A stretch of DNA of 64,000 bases from Styela clava. Taxonomy: Eukaryota > Chordata > Ascidiacea > Stolidobranchia > Styelidae. This document shows positions 35,626 through 46,398 of the stretch, one piece after another. The notes beneath the pieces were generated by a model. It was not told where the DNA came from and did not search any database. It saw only the letters and a program-made list of their open reading frames with translations. The translations under genes were made by a program, and so were the position numbers. The stretch spans positions 18,300,974-18,364,973 of the forward strand of contig NC_135259.1 of the NCBI RefSeq assembly GCF_964204865.1. Direction: 5' to 3'. Positions within the stretch are counted from its first letter, which is position 1. Each line of letters begins with the position of its first letter.

Positions 35626-35697
35626 CCCCAGATGATCTAGGGGTTAGGATTCCTGGCTTTCACCCAGGCGGCCCGGGTTCGATTCCCGATCTGGGAA
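35626..35697 (+). tRNA. tRNA-Glu (TTC), variant
   Basis: 72 nt. The first base is C, G10 is changed to A, and the T stem ends CCCGA. The anticodon arm is intact. Confidence 0.65.
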
Positions 35698-35911
35698 CCA
35701 TTTTTATCCAGCAAAGATCTGTCTGTTTTTGTTGCGAAACTCTAGGAAATGAATGATGGAAGCTTTACATTATAGTCTATATACATAGAGCGACTATTAA
35801 GAATATGGTAGCAAAATAAATAAATTATCTGCTTACAGAATGCAGAAATACAAATGAAAGCTTTACACTACAAACTATATTCATAAAGCGGCTTAAGAAT
35901 AAGGTGGCAAA

Positions 35912-35967
35912 ACTGGAACGTTTCGAGTGGGCCATTAGTGACATTTTATTTGATGATGAAACTTGCA
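35912..35967. repeat. spacer block CTGGAACGTTTCGAGTGGGC, first of ten
   Basis: A block of about 56 bp, absent from most spacers, recurs near 42.20, 44.54, 48.37, 48.79, 51.39, 55.28, 57.59, 60.19 and 61.96 kb. All of these precede the 71-nt tRNA-Glu class. It marks one branch of the spacer phylogeny; no function is known. Confidence 0.75.
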
Positions 35968-36044
35968 CGGATATTAATTCAGTGGTGCTAAAAAAAGAAA
36001 ACACTCATTCATTTTTAATATATTTATCAGTGTGTGAACTCATA

Positions 36045-36116
36045 TCCCAGATGATCTAGGGGTTAGGATTCCTGGATTTTACCCAGGCGGCCCGGGTTTG
36101 ATATCCGGTCTGGGAA
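36045..36116 (+). pseudogene. tRNA-Glu body with TTT (Lys) anticodon
   Basis: 72 nt with perfect acceptor and anticodon stems. The loop is ATTTTAC, giving anticodon TTT, and the T loop has C56 changed to T. Decoding by such a hybrid is unproven. Confidence 0.65.
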
Positions 36117-36365
36117 CCTTTTTGTCCAGCAAAGATCTGTCGGTTTTTGTTGGAAACGCTAGGAAGTGAATGATGGAAGCTCTACACTACAGTCTATATA
36201 CATAGAGCGACTATTGGGAATATTGTAGCGAAATAAATAAATTAGCTGCTTACAGAAGTCAGAAATACATAAAGAATTTCAAACTACATGGATATTATTT
36301 CAGTGGTACTAAAATAATTTCACAGTAATTCATTTTTGAAATAGATATTAGCTTATGAATTCATA

Positions 36366-36437
36366 TCCCAGATGGTCTAGGGGTTAGGATTCCTGGCTTT
36401 TACCCAGGTGGCCCGGATTCGATTCCCGGTCTGCATA
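36366..36437 (+). pseudogene. tRNA-Glu body, TTT anticodon, broken acceptor
   Basis: The 3' acceptor strand reads CTGCATA and cannot pair with TCCCAGA. The anticodon loop is CTTTTAC. Confidence 0.75.
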
Positions 36438-36590
36438 CCTTCTTATACAGCAAAGATTTTACACTATAGTCTATATACAGAAGGCAGAAATACATAAAGC
36501 GTTTTAAACTACATTGATATTAATTGAGTGGTGCTAAAATAAGTTAACACCAATTCATTTTTAAAATATTTATCAGCGTATAGATTCGTA

Positions 36591-36662
36591 TCCCAGATTG
36601 TCTAGGGGTTAGGATTCCTGGCTTTCACCCAGGCGGCCCGGGTTCGATTCCCGGTCTGGGAA
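36591..36662 (+). tRNA. tRNA-Glu (TTC)
   Basis: Consensus except G9 changed to T. All stems are paired and a T-run follows. Confidence 0.85.
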
Positions 36663-36914
36663 CCTTTTTGTCCAGCAAAGATCTGTCGGTTTTTGTTTCG
36701 AAACACTTGGAAGGGAATGATGGAAGCACTTTACACTACAGGCTATATACATAGAGCGACTATTGGGAATATTGTAGCGAAATAAATAAATTAGCTTCTT
36801 ACAGAAGTCAGAAATACTTATAGAATTTTAAACTGCATGGATACTATTTCAGTGGTACTGAAATAAGTTAACACTAATTCATTTTTAAAATATTTACCAG
36901 CCTATGAATTCATG

Positions 36915-36986
36915 TCCCAGATGGTCTAGGGGTTAGGATTCCTGGCTCTCACCCAGGCGGCCCGGGTTCGATTCCCGGTCTGGGAA
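36915..36986 (+). tRNA. tRNA-Glu (CTC), consensus-perfect
   Basis: The 72-nt cloverleaf has acceptor TCCCAGA/TCTGGGA, D arm with A box TGGTCTAGGGG, anticodon stem CCTGG/CCAGG, loop CTCTCAC, T arm with B box GGTTCGATTCC and discriminator A. A T-run follows. This is the reference CTC copy. Confidence 0.95.
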
Positions 36987-37340
36987 CCTTTTTATCCAGC
37001 AAAGATCTGTAAGTGTTCGTTTCGAAAAGCCAGAAAGTAAATGATGGAAGTTTCACCTTACAGTCTATATGCATAACGCGACTAGAGAATATGGAAATGA
37101 ATAATGGAAGCTTCACACCGTAGTCTAAATACATAGAGCGACTATTAAGAATATGGTAGCGAAATAAATGAATTAGCTACTTACAGAAAGCAGAAATACA
37201 TAAAGCGTTTTAAACTACTAGAATATTAATTCAGTGGTGCTAAAATAAGTTAACATCAATTCATTTTAAAAATATTTATGGTAGTAAAATAGGTTACCAC
37301 TAATTCATTTTTAAAATATTTATCAGCGTATGAACTCATA

Positions 37341-37412
37341 TCCCAGATGGCCTAGGGGTTAGGATTCCTGTCTTTTACCCAGGCGGCCCGGGTTAGATTC
37401 CCGGTCTGGGAA
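37341..37412 (+). pseudogene. tRNA-Glu body with TTT anticodon
   Basis: The acceptor is intact. The anticodon stem has a T31/C39 mismatch, the loop is CTTTTAC and the B box is GGTTAGATTCC. Confidence 0.65.
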
Positions 37413-37660
37413 CCTTTTTATCCAGCAAAGATCTGTAAGTGTTCGTTTCGAAAAGCCAGAATATAAATGATGGAAGTTTCACCTTACAGTCTATATGCAT
37501 AAAGCGACTAGAGAATATGATAGCAAAATAAATAAGTTAGTTGCTTACAGAAGAAAGAAATTCATAAAGCGTTTTAAACTACATGGATATTAATTCAGTG
37601 GTACTGAAATAAGTTAACACTAATTAATTTTTAAAAAATTTATCAGCTTATGAATTCATA

Positions 37661-37732
37661 TCCCAGATCGTCTAGGGGCTAGGATTCCTGGCTCTCACCC
37701 AGGCAACCCGGGTTCGATTACCGATCTGGGAA
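37661..37732 (+). tRNA. tRNA-Glu (CTC), variant
   Basis: 72 nt. G9 is changed to C, with changes in the variable region (GGCAACC) and T stem (TTACCGA). Confidence 0.6.
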
Positions 37733-37983
37733 TCATTTTTATCCAGCAAAGATCTGTCAGTTTTTGTTGCCAAACTCTAGGAAGTGAAAGATGGAAGCTC
37801 TTTACACTACAGTCTATATACATAGAGCGACTATTGGGAATACTGTAGCGAAATAAATAAATTAGCTGCTTACAGAATTCAGAAATACATAAAGAATTTT
37901 AAACTACATGGATACTATTTCAGTGGTACTGAAAAGTTAACACTAATTCATTTTTAAAATATTTATCAGCCTATGAATTCATA

Positions 37984-38055
37984 TCCCAGATGATCTAGGG
38001 GTTAGGATTCCTGGCTCTCACCCAGGCGGCCCCTGTTCGATTCCCGATCTGGGAA
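37984..38055 (+). tRNA. tRNA-Glu (CTC), variant
   Basis: 72 nt. The acceptor and anticodon arms are intact; the T stem is weakened (CCCTG/CCCGA). Paralogue of 34913. Confidence 0.6.
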
Positions 38056-38205
38056 CCATTTTTATCCAGCAACGATCTGAAAGTTTTTGTTGCGAAACTC
38101 TAGGAAAAGAATGATGGAAGAATTACATTATAGTCGATGTACATAGAGCGACTTTAAGAATATGTTAGCAAAATAAATGAATTAGCTACTTACTGATTTA
38201 GCTAC

Positions 38206-38220
38206 TTCCCGGTCTGGGAA
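38206..38220 (+). pseudogene. tRNA-Glu 3' terminal fragment
   Basis: Same TTCCCGGTCTGGGAA junction as 35136. Confidence 0.7.
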
Positions 38221-38388
38221 CCTTTTTGTCCAGAAAATATCTTTCAGTATTTGTTGCGAGACGATAGGAAGTGAATGATGGAAGCTTTACACCACAGTCT
38301 TTGTACATAAAGCGATATTAGTTCAGTGGTACTGAAATAAGTTAACATCAATTCAATTTTAAAATATTTATTAGCTCAATAATTCATA

Positions 38389-38460
38389 TCCCAGATGGTC
38401 TATGGGTTAGGATTCCTGGCTCTCACCCAGGAGGCCCGGGTTCGATTCCCGGTCTGGGAA
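38389..38460 (+). tRNA. tRNA-Glu (CTC)
   Basis: 72 nt with all stems paired. One A-box change (TCTATGGG) and one variable-loop change. Paralogue of 35319. Confidence 0.75.
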
Positions 38461-38657
38461 CATTTTTATCCAGCAAAGATCTGTCAATTTTTGTTGCGAA
38501 ACTCTATTAAATGAATATGGAAGCTTTATACTATAGTCTATATACAGAAGGCAGAAATACATAAAGCGTTTTAAACTACATTGATATTAATTCAGTGGTG
38601 CTAAAGTAAGTTTACACCAATTCATTTTTAAAATATTTATCAGCGTATGAAATCATA

Positions 38658-38729
38658 TCCCAGAAGGTCGAGGGGTTAGAATTCCTGGCTTTCACCCAGG
38701 CGGCCCGGATTCGATTCTCGGTCTGGGAA
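38658..38729 (+). pseudogene. tRNA-Glu (TTC), A8 class
   Basis: First of ten copies of a class with AGGTCGAGGGG in place of TGGTCTAGGGG (invariant T8 lost), GAATT for GGATT, and usually G53 changed to A in the B box. Stems otherwise pair. Loss of the T8-A14 tertiary contact argues against function. Confidence 0.65.
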
Positions 38730-38957
38730 CCTTTTTATCCAGCAAAGATCCTGTCAGTGTTCGTTTCGAAAAGCCAGAACGTAAATGATGGAAGTTTAAC
38801 CTTACAGTCTATATGCATAAAGCGACTAAACAATATGGTAGCAAAATAAATAAATTTGCTGCTTACAGAAGACAGAAATACATAAAGCGTTTTAAACTAC
38901 ATGGATATTAATTCAGTGGTGCAAAATAAGTAAAACACCAATTCATTTTTAAAATAA

Positions 38958-39028
38958 TTATCAACGGTTAGGGGTTAGGATTCCTGGCTTACACCCAGTC
39001 GGCCCGGGTTCGATTCCCGGTCTGGGAA
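38958..39028 (+). pseudogene. 5'-less tRNA-Glu relic with TAC (Val) anticodon
   Basis: The acceptor 5' strand is replaced by TTATCAA from spacer, through a deletion that joins TTTATCA to the D arm. The anticodon loop is CTTACAC and the stem has one mismatch (CCTGG/CCAGT). The B box is intact. Six copies of this class exist. Confidence 0.8.
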
Positions 39029-39244
39029 CCTTTTTCTACAGCTAAGATCTGTCAGTGTTCGTTTCGAAACGCCAGGAAGTAAATGATGGAAGAAAGAATA
39101 TGGTAGCAAAATGAATGAATTAGCTGCTTACAGAAGGCAGAAATACATAAAGCGTTTTTAAACTACATGGATATTAATTCAGTGGTACTGAAATAAGTTA
39201 ACACTAATTCATTTCTAAAATACTTATCAGCCTAATAATTCATG

Positions 39245-39316
39245 TCCCAGATGGTCTAGGGATTAGGATTCCTGGCTCTCACCCAGGCGGCCCGGGTTCG
39301 ATTCCCGGTCTGGGAT
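39245..39316 (+). tRNA. tRNA-Glu (CTC), discriminator T
   Basis: All stems pair. G-to-A in the A box, and the base after TCTGGGA is T. Confidence 0.7.
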
Positions 39317-39513
39317 CATTTTTATCCAGCAAAGATCTGTCAATTTTTGTTGCGAAACTCTATTAAATGAATATGGGAGCTTTACACTATAGTCTATATA
39401 CAGAAAGCAGAAATACATAAAGCGTTTTAAACTACATTGATATTATTTCAGTGGTGCTAAAATAAGTTAACACCTATTCATTTTTAAAATATTTATCGGC
39501 GCATGAATTCGTA

Positions 39514-39585
39514 TCCCAGATGGTCTAAGGGTTAGGATTCCTGGCTTTCACCCAGGCGGCCCGGGTTCGATTCCCGGTCTGGGAA
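39514..39585 (+). tRNA. tRNA-Glu (TTC)
   Basis: Consensus except TCTAAGGG in the D arm. A T-run follows. Confidence 0.85.
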
Positions 39586-39789
39586 CCTTTTTCTCCAGCA
39601 AAAATCTGTCAGTTTTTGTTGCGAAACTCTAGGAAATGAATGATGGAAGCTTTACATTATAGTCTATATACATAGAGCTACTATTAGAAATATGGTAGCA
39701 AAATAAATAAATTATCTGCTTACAGAATGCAGAAATACATATGAAAGCTTTACACTACAGGCTATATTCATAAAGCGACTTATAAGCGA

Positions 39790-39814
39790 CCCGGATTCGA
39801 TTCCCGGTCCGGAA
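39790..39814 (+). pseudogene. tRNA-Glu 3' fragment (71-nt class)
   Basis: Only the T arm and CCGGAA end remain, fused to spacer ending TATAAGCGA. Confidence 0.7.
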
Positions 39815-40168
39815 CCTTTTTATCCAGCAAAGATCCTGTAAGTGTTCGTTTCGAAAAGCCAGAATGTATATGATGGTAGCTTCACACTACAGTCTATATA
39901 CATATAGCGACTTAAGAATATGGTAGCAGAATAAATAAATTAGCTGCTTACAGAAGGCAGAAATACATAAAGTGTTTTAAATACTGACGTTGTAAACTAC
40001 ATAAATATTAATTCATTAGTGCTAAAATAAGTAAACAATTGTTAACGGAGTGAAGTTAACGAATTATTTCTCAAAAATAGTGGATTTCTCCCAAGGGAAC
40101 ACAACGAGAGAGAGAGAAAAAAATTACAATCTTTTAATTTTGTAAAAATACAATATAGAACAAGATAA

Positions 40169-40260
40169 CGTCCCTTGGTGGGCTCGAACCACCAACCTTT
40201 CGGTAACCCTCACAATGTGAGATAACAGCCGAACGCGCTGACCAATTGCGCCACAGAGAC
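40169..40260 (-). tRNA. tRNA-Asn (GTT) with intron
   Basis: 92 nt with the 18-nt intron (CTCACATTGTGAG hairpin). Base 66 is A, giving one acceptor mismatch. Duplicate of 49344. Confidence 0.8.
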
Positions 40261-40348
40261 GGACGGGAGTTGGGACATGTTAAGATGCAATATAATACAA
40301 TTGAGCTATCAATTCTATTTGTTAATCTGTAACAAAGGGTTGTAGTGA

Positions 40349-40385
40349 CACCCAGACGGCCCGGGCTCGATTTCCGGTCTGGGAA
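40349..40385 (+). pseudogene. tRNA-Glu 3' half beside tRNA-Asn
   Basis: A 37-nt relic starting in the anticodon loop (CACCCAG) after GTAGTGA. This junction follows ten of the eleven Asn genes. Confidence 0.8.
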
Positions 40386-40704
40386 CGTTTTTGTCGAGCA
40401 AATTTCTGTCAGTCTTTCTTGCGAAACGCTAGGAAGTGAATGATGGAAGCTTTACACCACAGTCTATATACATAAAGCGACTATTAAGAATGTGGTAGTG
40501 AAATAAATAAATTAGCTGTTTACAGAAGGCAGAAATACATAAAGAATTTTAAACTACATGGATATTAATTTAGTGGTGCTAAAATAAGTTAAAACTAACT
40601 CATTTTTAAAATATTTATCAGCCTAAGAATTCATATCCCATATGGTACTAAAATATGTTAACACTAATTCATTTTTAAAATATTCATCAGCGTATTAATT
40701 CATA

Positions 40705-40776
40705 TCCCAGATGGTCTAGGGGTTAGGATTCCTGGCTTTCACCCAGGCGTCCCGGTTTCGAATCCCGGTCTGGGAA
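40705..40776 (+). tRNA. tRNA-Glu (TTC), variant
   Basis: Stems mostly pair. The T arm is CCCGGTTTCGAATCCCGG and the variable region is changed. Duplicate of 49880. Confidence 0.65.
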
Positions 40777-41071
40777 CCTTCTTATCCAGCAATAATCTGT
40801 TCAGTTTTTGTTGCAAAACTCTAGGAAATGAATAATGAAAGCTTTACACTATAGTCTATATAAATAGAGCGACTATTAAGAATATGGTAGCGAAATAAAT
40901 GAATTAGCTACTCACAGAAGGCAGAAATACATAAAGCGTTTTAAACTACTAGGATATTAATTCAGTGGTGCTAAAATAAGCTAACACCAATTCATTTTAA
41001 AAATATTTATGGTAGTAAAATAGGTTAATACTAATTCATTTTTAAAATATTTATCAGCGTATGAAATCATA

Positions 41072-41143
41072 TCCCAGAAGGTCGAGGGGTTAGAATTCCT
41101 GGCTTTCACCCAGGCGGCCCGGATTCGATTCCCGGTCTGGGAA
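41072..41143 (+). pseudogene. tRNA-Glu (TTC), A8 class
   Basis: Second A8-class copy; G53 changed to A. Duplicate of 50247. Confidence 0.65.
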
Positions 41144-41372
41144 CCTTTTTATCAAGCAAAGATCCTGTCAGTGTTCGTTTCGAAAAGCCAGAAAGTGAAT
41201 GATGGAAGTTTCACCTTACAGTCTATATGCATAAAGCGACTAAAGAATATCGTAGCAAAATAAATAAATTAGCTGCTTACAGAAGGCAGAAATACATAAA
41301 GCGTTTTAAACTACAAGGATATTAATTCAGTGGTGCAAAAATAAGTAAAACACCAATTCATTTTTAAAATGT

Positions 41373-41443
41373 TTATCAACGGTTAGGGGTTAGGATTCCT
41401 GGATTTCACACAGGCGGCCCGGGTTCGATTTCCGGTCTGGGAA
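41373..41443 (+). pseudogene. 5'-less tRNA-Glu relic (TTC)
   Basis: TTATCAA replaces the acceptor strand; the anticodon loop is ATTTCAC. Confidence 0.8.
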
Positions 41444-41910
41444 CCTTTTTCTCCAGCAAATATCTGTCAGTGTTCGTTTCGAAACGCCAGAAAGTAAATG
41501 ATGGAAGAAAGAATAAGGTAGCAAAATGAATAAATTAGCTGCTTACAGAAGGCAGAAATACATAAAGCGTTTTTAAACTACATGGATATTAATTCAGTGG
41601 TGCTGAAATAAGTTAACACTAATTCATTTTTAAAATTCTTATCAGCCTAAGAATTTATATCCCATATGGTACTAAAATATGTTAACACTAATTCATTTTA
41701 AATATATTTATCAGCCTAAGAATTTATATCCCATATGGTACTAAAATATGTTAACACTAATTCATTTTAAATATATTTATCAGCCTAAGAATTCATATCC
41801 CAGATGGTACTAAAATAAGTTAACACCAATTCATTTTAAAAATATTTATGGTAGTAAAATAGGTTAATACTAATTCATTTTTAAAATATTTATCAGCGTA
41901 TGAATTCGTA

Positions 41911-41982
41911 TCCCAGATGGTCTAGGGGTTAGGATTCCTGGCTTTCACCCAGGCGGCCCGGGTTCGATTCCAGGTCTGGGAA
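41911..41982 (+). tRNA. tRNA-Glu (TTC)
   Basis: Consensus except one T-stem mismatch (CCAGG). Confidence 0.8.
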
Positions 41983-42328
41983 CCTTTTTCTCCAGCAAAA
42001 ATCTGTCAGTTTTTGTTGTGAAACTCTCGGAAATGAATGATGGAAGCTTTACATTATAGTTTATATACATAGAGCGACTATTAGGTATATGGTAGCAAAA
42101 TAAATAAATTATCTGCTTACAGAATGCAGAAATACATATGAAAGCTTTACACTACAGGTTATATTCATAAAGCGACTTAAAAATAAGGTAGCAAAACTGG
42201 AACGTTTCGAGTGGGCCATTAGTGACATTTTATTTGATGATGAAACTTGCACAGATATTAATTCAGTGGTGCTAAAGTATTTTAACAGTAATTCATTTTT
42301 AAAATAGGTATTAGCTTATGAATTCATA

Positions 42329-42399
42329 TCTCAGATGGTGTAAGGGTTAGGATTCCTGGCTTTCACCCACGCGGCCCGGATTCGATTCCCGGCCCGGAA
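42329..42399 (+). pseudogene. tRNA-Glu (TTC), 71-nt class
   Basis: First of nine copies with acceptor TCTCAGA opposite a shortened 3' strand (CCCGGA here), A box GTGTAAGGG, CCACG in the anticodon stem and GGATTCG. The acceptor does not pair properly. Confidence 0.7.
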
Positions 42400-42615
42400 C
42401 CTTTTTATCAAGCAAAGATCCTGTAAGTGTTCGTTTCGAAAAGCCAGAATATAAATGATGGTAGATTCACACTACAGTCTATATACATATAGCAACTTAA
42501 GAATATGGTAGCAGAATAAATAAATTAGCTGCTTACAGAAGGCAGAAATACATAAAGTGTTTTAAATACTGACGTTGGTAACTACATAAATATTAATTCA
42601 GTAGTGCTAAAATAA

Positions 42616-42631
42616 GTTAACAATTGTTAAC
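42616..42631. repeat. palindrome before tRNA-Asn
   Basis: GTTAACAATTGTTAAC is a perfect 16-bp palindrome about 125 bp left of this Asn gene. Similar sites precede most Asn copies; a few are mutated. Confidence 0.6.
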
Positions 42632-42755
42632 AAAGTGAAGTTAACGAATTATTTCTCAAAAATAGTGGATTTCTCTCAAGGGAACACAACGAGAGAGAGA
42701 GAGAAAAAAATTACAATCTATTAATTTTGTAAAAATAAAGTATAAAACAAGATAA

Positions 42756-42847
42756 CGTCCCCGGGTGGGCTCGAACCACCAACCTTTCGGTAACCCTCAC
42801 AATGTGAGATAACAGCCGAACGCGCTGACCAATTGCGCCACAGAGAC
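42756..42847 (-). tRNA. tRNA-Asn (GTT) with intron
   Basis: 92 nt. One acceptor pair is a G-T wobble; otherwise intact. Confidence 0.88.
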
Positions 42848-42935
42848 GGACGGGAGTTAGGACATGTTAAGTTGCAATATAATACAATTGAGCTATCAAT
42901 TCTATTTGTTAATCTGTAACATAGGTTTGTAGTGA

Positions 42936-42972
42936 CACCCAGACGGCCCGGGTTCGATTTCCGGTCTGGGAA
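42936..42972 (+). pseudogene. tRNA-Glu 3' half beside tRNA-Asn
   Basis: Begins CACCCAGACGG; T arm GGTTCGATTTCC. Confidence 0.8.
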
Positions 42973-43403
42973 CGTTTTTTCGAGCAAATTTCTGTCAGTT
43001 TTTCTTGCAAAACGCTAGGAAGTGAATGATGGAAGCTTTACACCACAGTCTATATACATAAAGCGACTATTAAGAATATGGTAGTGAAATAAATAAATTA
43101 GCTGCTTACAGAAGGCAGAAATACATAAAGAATTTTAAACTACATGGATATTAATTTAGTGGTGCTAAACTTAGTTAAAACTAAATCATTTTTAAAATAT
43201 TTATCAGCCTAAGAATTTATATCCCATATGGTACTAAAATATGTTAACACTAATTCATTTTAAATATATTTATCAGCCTAAGAATTCATATCCCAGATGG
43301 TACTAAAATAAGTTAACACCAATTCATTTTAAAAATATTTATGGTAGTAAAATAGGTTAATACTAATTCATTTTTAAAATATTTATCAGCGTATGAAATC
43401 ATA

Positions 43404-43475
43404 TCCTAGAAGGTCGAGGGGTTAGAATTCCTGGCTTTCACCCAGGCGGCCCGGATTCGATTCTCGGTCTGGGAA
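43404..43475 (+). pseudogene. tRNA-Glu (TTC), A8 class
   Basis: Acceptor TCCTAGA, T stem CTCGG. Confidence 0.65.
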
Positions 43476-43703
43476 CCTTTTTATCCAGCAAAGATCCTGT
43501 CAGTGTTCGTTTAGAAAAGCCAGAAAGTAAATGATGGAAGTTTAACCTTACAGTCTATATGCATAAAGCGACTAAAGAATATGGTAGCAAAACAAATAAA
43601 TTTGCTGCTTACAGAAGACAGAAATACATAAAGCGTTTTAAACTACATGGATATTAATTCAGTGGTGCAAAATAAGTAAAACACCAATTCATTTTTAAAA
43701 TAA

Positions 43704-43773
43704 TTATCAACGGTTAGGGGTTAGGATTCCTGGCTTACACCCAGTCGGCCCGGTTCGATTCCCGGTCTGGGAA
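43704..43773 (+). pseudogene. 5'-less tRNA-Glu relic, TAC anticodon
   Basis: Like 38958, with a one-base deletion in the T stem. Confidence 0.8.
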
Positions 43774-43990
43774 CCTTTTTCTACAGCTAAGATCTGTCAG
43801 TGTTCGTTTCGAAACGCCAGGAAGTAAATGATGGAAGAAAGAATATGGTAGCAAAATTAATGAATTAGCTGCTTACAGAAGGCAGAAATACATAAAAGCA
43901 TTTTAAAAATACATGGATATTAATTCAGTGGTACTGAAATAAGTTAACACTAATTCATTTTTAAAAAACTTATCAGCTTAATAATTTATG

Positions 43991-44062
43991 TCCCAGATGG
44001 TCTAGGGATTAGGATTCCTGGCTCTCACCCAGGCGGCCCGGGTTCGATTCCCGGCCTGGGAA
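43991..44062 (+). tRNA. tRNA-Glu (CTC)
   Basis: All arms are present; one A-box change, and T66 changed to C in the acceptor. Confidence 0.75.
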
Positions 44063-44259
44063 CATTTTTATCCAGCAAAGATCTGTCAATTTTTGTTGCG
44101 AAACTCTATTAAATGAATATGGGAGCTTTACACTATAGTCTATATACAGAAGGCAGAAATACATAAAGCGTTTTAAACTACATTGATATTAATTCAGTGG
44201 TGCTAAAATAAGTTAACACCTATTCATTTTAAAAATATTTATCAGCGCATGAATTCGTA

Positions 44260-44331
44260 TCCCAGATGGTCTAGGGGTTAGGATTCCTGGCTTTCACCCA
44301 GGCGGCCCGGGTTCGATTCCCGGTCTGGGAA
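44260..44331 (+). tRNA. tRNA-Glu (TTC), consensus-perfect
   Basis: All 72 nt match the array consensus, with loop CTTTCAC, full A and B boxes and a CCTTTTT terminator. This is the reference TTC copy. Confidence 0.95.
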
Positions 44332-44676
44332 CCTTTTTCTCCAGCAAAGATCTGTCAGTTTTTGTTGCGAAACTCTAGGAAATGAATGATGGAAGCTTTA
44401 CTTATAGTCTATATACATAGAACGACTATTAGGAATATGGTAGCAAAATAAATTAATTATCTGCGTACAGAATGCAGAAATACATATGAAAGCTTTACAC
44501 TACAAGCTATATTCATAAAGCGACTTAAAAATAAGGTAGCAAAACTGGAACGTTTCGAGTGGGCCATTAGTGACATTTTATTTGATGATGAAACTTGCAC
44601 GGATATCAATTCAGTGGTGCTAAAATATTTTAACAGTAATTCATTTTTAAAATAGTTATAAGCTTATGAATTCATA

Positions 44677-44747
44677 TCTCAGATGGTCTAGGGGTTAGGA
44701 TTCCTGGCTTTTACCCGTGCGGCCCGGATTCGATTCCCGGTCCGGAA
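44677..44747 (+). pseudogene. 71-nt class with TTT anticodon
   Basis: The loop is CTTTTAC and the stem is broken (CCTGG/CCGTG). Confidence 0.7.
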
Positions 44748-45101
44748 CCTTTCTATCCAGCAAAGATCCTGTAGGTGTTCGTTTCGAAAAGCCAGAATAT
44801 AAATGATGGTAGCTTCACACTACAGTCTATATACATATAGCGACTTAAGAATATGGTAGCAGAATAAATAAATTAGCGGCTTACAGAAGGCAGAAATACA
44901 TAAAGTGTTTTAAATACTGACGTTGGCAACTACATAAATATTAATTCAGTAGTGCTAAAATAAGTTAACAATTGTTAACGAAGTGAAGTTAATGAACTAT
45001 TTCTCAAAAATAGGGGATTTCTCCCAAGGGAACACAACGAGAGAGAGAGAAAAAAATAACAATCTTTTGATTTTGTAAAAATACAGTATAGAACAAGATA
45101 A

Positions 45102-45193
45102 CGTCCCTGGGTGGGCTCGAACCACCAACCTTCCGGTAACCCTCACAATGTGAGATAACAGCCGAACGCGCTGACAAATTGCGCCACAGAGAC
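45102..45193 (-). tRNA. tRNA-Asn (GTT) with intron
   Basis: 92 nt. One D-loop change (ATTTGTCAG) and an extension of the T-arm-side loop CCGGAAGG. Confidence 0.8.
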
Positions 45194-45281
45194 GGACGGG
45201 AGTTGGGACATGTTAAGTTGCATTACAATACAGTTGAGCTATCAATTCTATTTGTTAATCTGTAACATAGGTTTGTAGTGA

Positions 45282-45318
45282 CACCCAGACGGCCCGGGTT
45301 CGATTCCCGGTCTTGGAA
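45282..45318 (+). pseudogene. tRNA-Glu 3' half beside tRNA-Asn
   Basis: B box GGTTCGATTCC intact; acceptor end TCTTGGA. Confidence 0.8.
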
Positions 45319-45637
45319 CGTTTTTGTCGAGCAAATTTCTGTCAGTTTTTCTTGCGAAACGCTAGGAAGTGAATGATGGAAGCTTTACACCACAGTCTAT
45401 ATACATAAAGCGACTATTAAGAATATGGTAGTGAAATAAATAAATTGGCTGCTTACAGAAGGCAGAAATACATAAAGAATTTTAAACTACATGGATATTA
45501 ATTTAGTGGTGCTAAAATAAGTTAACACCAATTCATTTTTAAAATATTTATCAGCCTAAGAATTCATATCCCAGATGGTACTAAAATAAGTTAACACTAA
45601 TTCATTTTTAAAATATTCATCAGCGCATGAATTCATA

Positions 45638-45709
45638 TCCCAGATGGTCTAGGGGTAAGGATTCCTGGCTTTCAGCCAGGCGGCCCGGGTTCGATTGCCG
45701 GTCTGGGAA
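45638..45709 (+). tRNA. tRNA-Glu (TTC), variant
   Basis: 72 nt; C38 changed to G, GGGGTAAGG in the D arm, one T-stem change (TTGCCGG). Confidence 0.65.
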
Positions 45710-46004
45710 CCTTTTTATCCTGCAATAATCTGTTCAGTTTTTGTTGCAAAACTCTAGGAAATGAATAATGGAAGCTTTACGATATAGTCTACATACATAG
45801 AGCCACTATTAAGAATATGGTAGCGAAATGAATGAATTAGATACTTACAGAAGGCAGAAATACATAAAGCGTTTTAAACAACTAGGATATTAATTCAGTG
45901 GCGCTAAAATAAGTTAACACCAATTCATTTTAAAAATATTTATGGTAGTAAAATAGGTTAATACTAATTCATTTTAAAAATAATCGGCAGCGTATGAATT
46001 CATA

Positions 46005-46076
46005 TCTCAGAAGGTCGAGGGGTTAGAATTCCTGGCTTTCACCCAGGCGGCCCGGATTCTATTCCCGGTCTGGGAA
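46005..46076 (+). pseudogene. tRNA-Glu (TTC), A8 class
   Basis: Acceptor TCTCAGA; B box GATTCTATTCC. Confidence 0.65.
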
Positions 46077-46326
46077 CCTTTTTATCCAGCAAAGATCCTG
46101 TCAGTGTTCGTTTCGAAAAGCCAGAAAGTAAATGATGGAAGTTTCACCTTACAGTCTATATGCATAAAGCGACTAAAGAATATGGTAGCAAAATAAATAA
46201 ATTAGCTGCTTACAGAAGGCAGAAATACATAAAAAGTTTTTAAACTACATGGATATTAATTCAGTGGTACTGAAATAAGTTAACACGAATTCATTTTTAA
46301 AATATTTATCAACCTATGAATTCATA

Positions 46327-46398
46327 TCCCAGATCATCTAGGGGTTAGGATTCCTGGCTTTTACCCATGCGGCCCGAATTCGATTCCCGGTCTGGGAA
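46327..46398 (+). pseudogene. tRNA-Glu body with TTT anticodon
   Basis: The acceptor is intact, the loop is CTTTTAC, the anticodon stem has a mismatch (CCATG) and the T stem is CCGAA. Confidence 0.65.
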
